This document shows, piece by piece, positions 6,071 through 7,054 of a stretch of DNA of 7,054 nucleotides (position 1 is its first letter; each line of letters begins with the position of its first letter). Both the position numbers and the translations under genes were made by a program. Origin of the DNA: DATAFT01 sp035544635 (GTDB lineage: Bacteria; Acidobacteriota; Thermoanaerobaculia; Multivoradales; Multivoraceae). Below the pieces are notes generated by a model, which did not search any database, was not told where the DNA came from, and saw nothing but the letters and a program-made list of their open reading frames with translations. The DNA is taken from NCBI GenBank assembly GCA_035544635.1, contig DATKDQ010000145.1, positions 1 through 7,054 of the forward strand, given 5' to 3'.

Positions 6071-7005
6071 GTCTATGGAGAAGATTTCTCGTTCACGTGG
6101 ACGCCGACTCGCGCCGGCGCGACGTGGTCCGTGCGGCGAGCGAGCTGGCCGTGGACTCGGGCGCCGCGGTCAAGCTGGTGGACGTCGTGGACGCACCGGG
6201 TTGGCACCACCTGACGTCGCGGCGCCGATCGCTCGAGGGTGGTGTCCTCTCGGTCGCGGCCGAGCAGAAGCGCGAGCGGCTGTCGGCCCTCGCCGAGCCT
6301 CTGCGCGCGGCGGGTCTCGAGGTCTCGGTGGAGATTCTGGTCGGGTCGCCGTGGCCCGCCGTGCTCAAGGAGGTGGGAAAGCGCGGCCACGATCTCGTGA
6401 TGCTGGCGGCGAGGCGGCAGCGCGGACTGCGGCAGGTCGTTCTCGGCGGCACTGCGCACCACCTCGTTCGCCATGCCCCGTGTCCGGTCTACATCGTCCA
6501 TCCCGGGCATCCGCGGCGACCGCGACGCATCCTGGTGGCCGTCGATCCCGGCGACGAGGACGTGTCGCGGGAGCGAGCGGCCAAGCTGGTGCGGGTGGCG
6601 CTCGAGCTCGCCGCCCTGTCCGGGGCCCGCGTCGATGTGGTGCATGCCTGGCGGCCCTTCGCCGAGAGAATCGTGCGCCACCGCGTGTCGCAAGACGACC
6701 TCCGGGCCTACGTCGAGGAGACCCGGCGCCGGGCGGTCGTCGAGCTGCGATCCCTGCTCGCCCCGTTCGCCGATCGGTTCGAGCCTCGAGCGGCGCGCCT
6801 GATCAAGGGCGACCCAGTGACCGTCGTCCCCGCCCTGTCAGCGGAGCTGGGATCCGACCTGCTCGTGCTCGGGACGGTCGCTCGCACCGGGATCGCGGGC
6901 GTTCTCATCGGCAACACCGCCGAGGAGATCCTCGACCGGATCGCGTGCTCCGTCCTGGTGGTCAAGCCCGACGGTTTCGTCTCACCGCTCCGATTGGAGG
7001 ATTGA
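6067..7005 (+). CDS. Tandem-domain universal stress protein (UspE-like)
   Basis: The 312 residues form two universal stress protein domains, an alpha/beta nucleotide-binding fold, and no membrane segment is visible, so the protein is cytosolic. Domain 1 (about 5-146) starts with FLVHVDADS (Asp12) and ends with RGLRQVVLGGTAHHLVRHAP followed by CPVYIVHP. Domain 2 (about 152-301) starts with RRILVAVDPGDED (Asp160), has the KGDPVTVV segment at 247-254 and ends with GTVARTGIAGVLIGNTAE at 269-286, then CSVLVVKPDGFVSP. The second-domain motif and the GFVSP ending are typical of UspE-type proteins. Against the Usp ATP motif G-2x-G-9x-G-S/T, domain 1 has Ala114 and Arg117 where glycines are expected, so it is probably weak or inactive in ATP binding. 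Domain 2 keeps Gly269 and Gly282 but has Ala272 and Asn283. Start is GTG overlapping mrpG, so expression should follow the antiporter. The family is certain; ligand and target are unknown. I infer a regulatory or protective role linked to Mrp. Confidence 0.93.
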   Translation: MSLWRRFLVHVDADSRRRDVVRAASELAVDSGAAVKLVDVVDAPGWHHLTSRRRSLEGGVLSVAAEQKRERLSALAEPLRAAGLEVSVEILVGSPWPAVLKEVGKRGHDLVMLAARRQRGLRQVVLGGTAHHLVRHAPCPVYIVHPGHPRRPRRILVAVDPGDEDVSRERAAKLVRVALELAALSGARVDVVHAWRPFAERIVRHRVSQDDLRAYVEETRRRAVVELRSLLAPFADRFEPRAARLIKGDPVTVVPALSAELGSDLLVLGTVARTGIAGVLIGNTAEEILDRIACSVLVVKPDGFVSPLRLED

Positions 7006-7054
7006 GCCTATCCGCCGGCGGGCGGCGAGGCGTGCGCACGCGACGCCGAGCTCG
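7006..7054. other. Trailing 49 bases, no callable gene; two perfect palindromes
   Basis: CCGCCGGCGG at 7012-7021 and GCGTGCGCACGC at 7030-7041 are perfect palindromes of 10 and 12 bases. Neither has a loop or a T-run, so an intrinsic terminator is not supported. A minus-strand frame ending at TAG 7008-7010 (last residues HASPPAGG) could be the tail of a convergent gene, but other frames are equally open and too little sequence is present to decide. Confidence 0.3.

Noticed and set aside
6073..6693. Minus-strand reading frame (206 codons) antisense to usp
   Set aside because: It is the shadow of the Usp domains, is rich in Arg, His and Pro, and has no motif of its own.
7012..7047. Intrinsic terminator after usp
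   Set aside because: The palindromes have no loop or only a weak 5-bp alternative stem (7029-7033 with 7043-7047), and no T-run follows. The true end of the transcript may lie beyond the window.
7008..7054. C-terminus of a convergent minus-strand gene ending at TAG 7008-7010
   Set aside because: Only about 15 codons are visible and at least two other frames are open with equally high third-position GC. It cannot be decided from this window.

Overview
The window comes from a high-GC bacterium (about 70% G+C by eye, 43 of 60 bases in the first line). Gene density is very high, GTG starts are common and Shine-Dalgarno sites are recognisable. I cannot assign a phylum. The tandem UspE-like protein fits a Gram-negative-type lineage only loosely.

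Layout: positions 1-201 (minus strand) hold the N-terminal part of a minimal nucleotidyltransferase (MNT) domain protein cut by the window edge, of the kind found as the antitoxin in HEPN/MNT modules. Positions 202-320 are a short divergent intergenic region with candidate leaderless or near-leaderless promoters. Positions 321-6070 (plus strand) encode a complete seven-gene Mrp-type Na+(Li+,K+)/H+ antiporter in the order mrpA-B-C-D-E-F-G, with mrpA and mrpB as separate genes (group-1 arrangement). Positions 6067-7005 encode a tandem-domain universal stress protein resembling UspE, whose GTG start overlaps the mrpG stop. The last 49 bases hold no callable gene.

The plus-strand genes form one tightly packed unit. 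Six of the seven junctions are 4-nt ATGA or GTGA overlaps and the seventh (mrpB/mrpC) has a one-base gap, so translational coupling is likely throughout. MrpA and MrpD are the two large NuoL/M/N-like proton-channel subunits and keep the membrane Glu and Lys residues expected for proton translocation. MrpC is NuoK-like. MrpB, E, F and G complete the hetero-oligomer. The complex uses proton-motive force to expel Na+ and supports pH homeostasis and salt tolerance.

The most notable points are the eighth cistron, a nucleotide-binding-fold stress protein apparently co-translated with the antiporter; the hydrophilic C-terminal tail of MrpG with an RNA hairpin inside its coding sequence just before usp; and the edge-truncated MNT gene, which has no full reading frame inside the window. 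I found no CRISPR array, mobile element, tRNA or rRNA.
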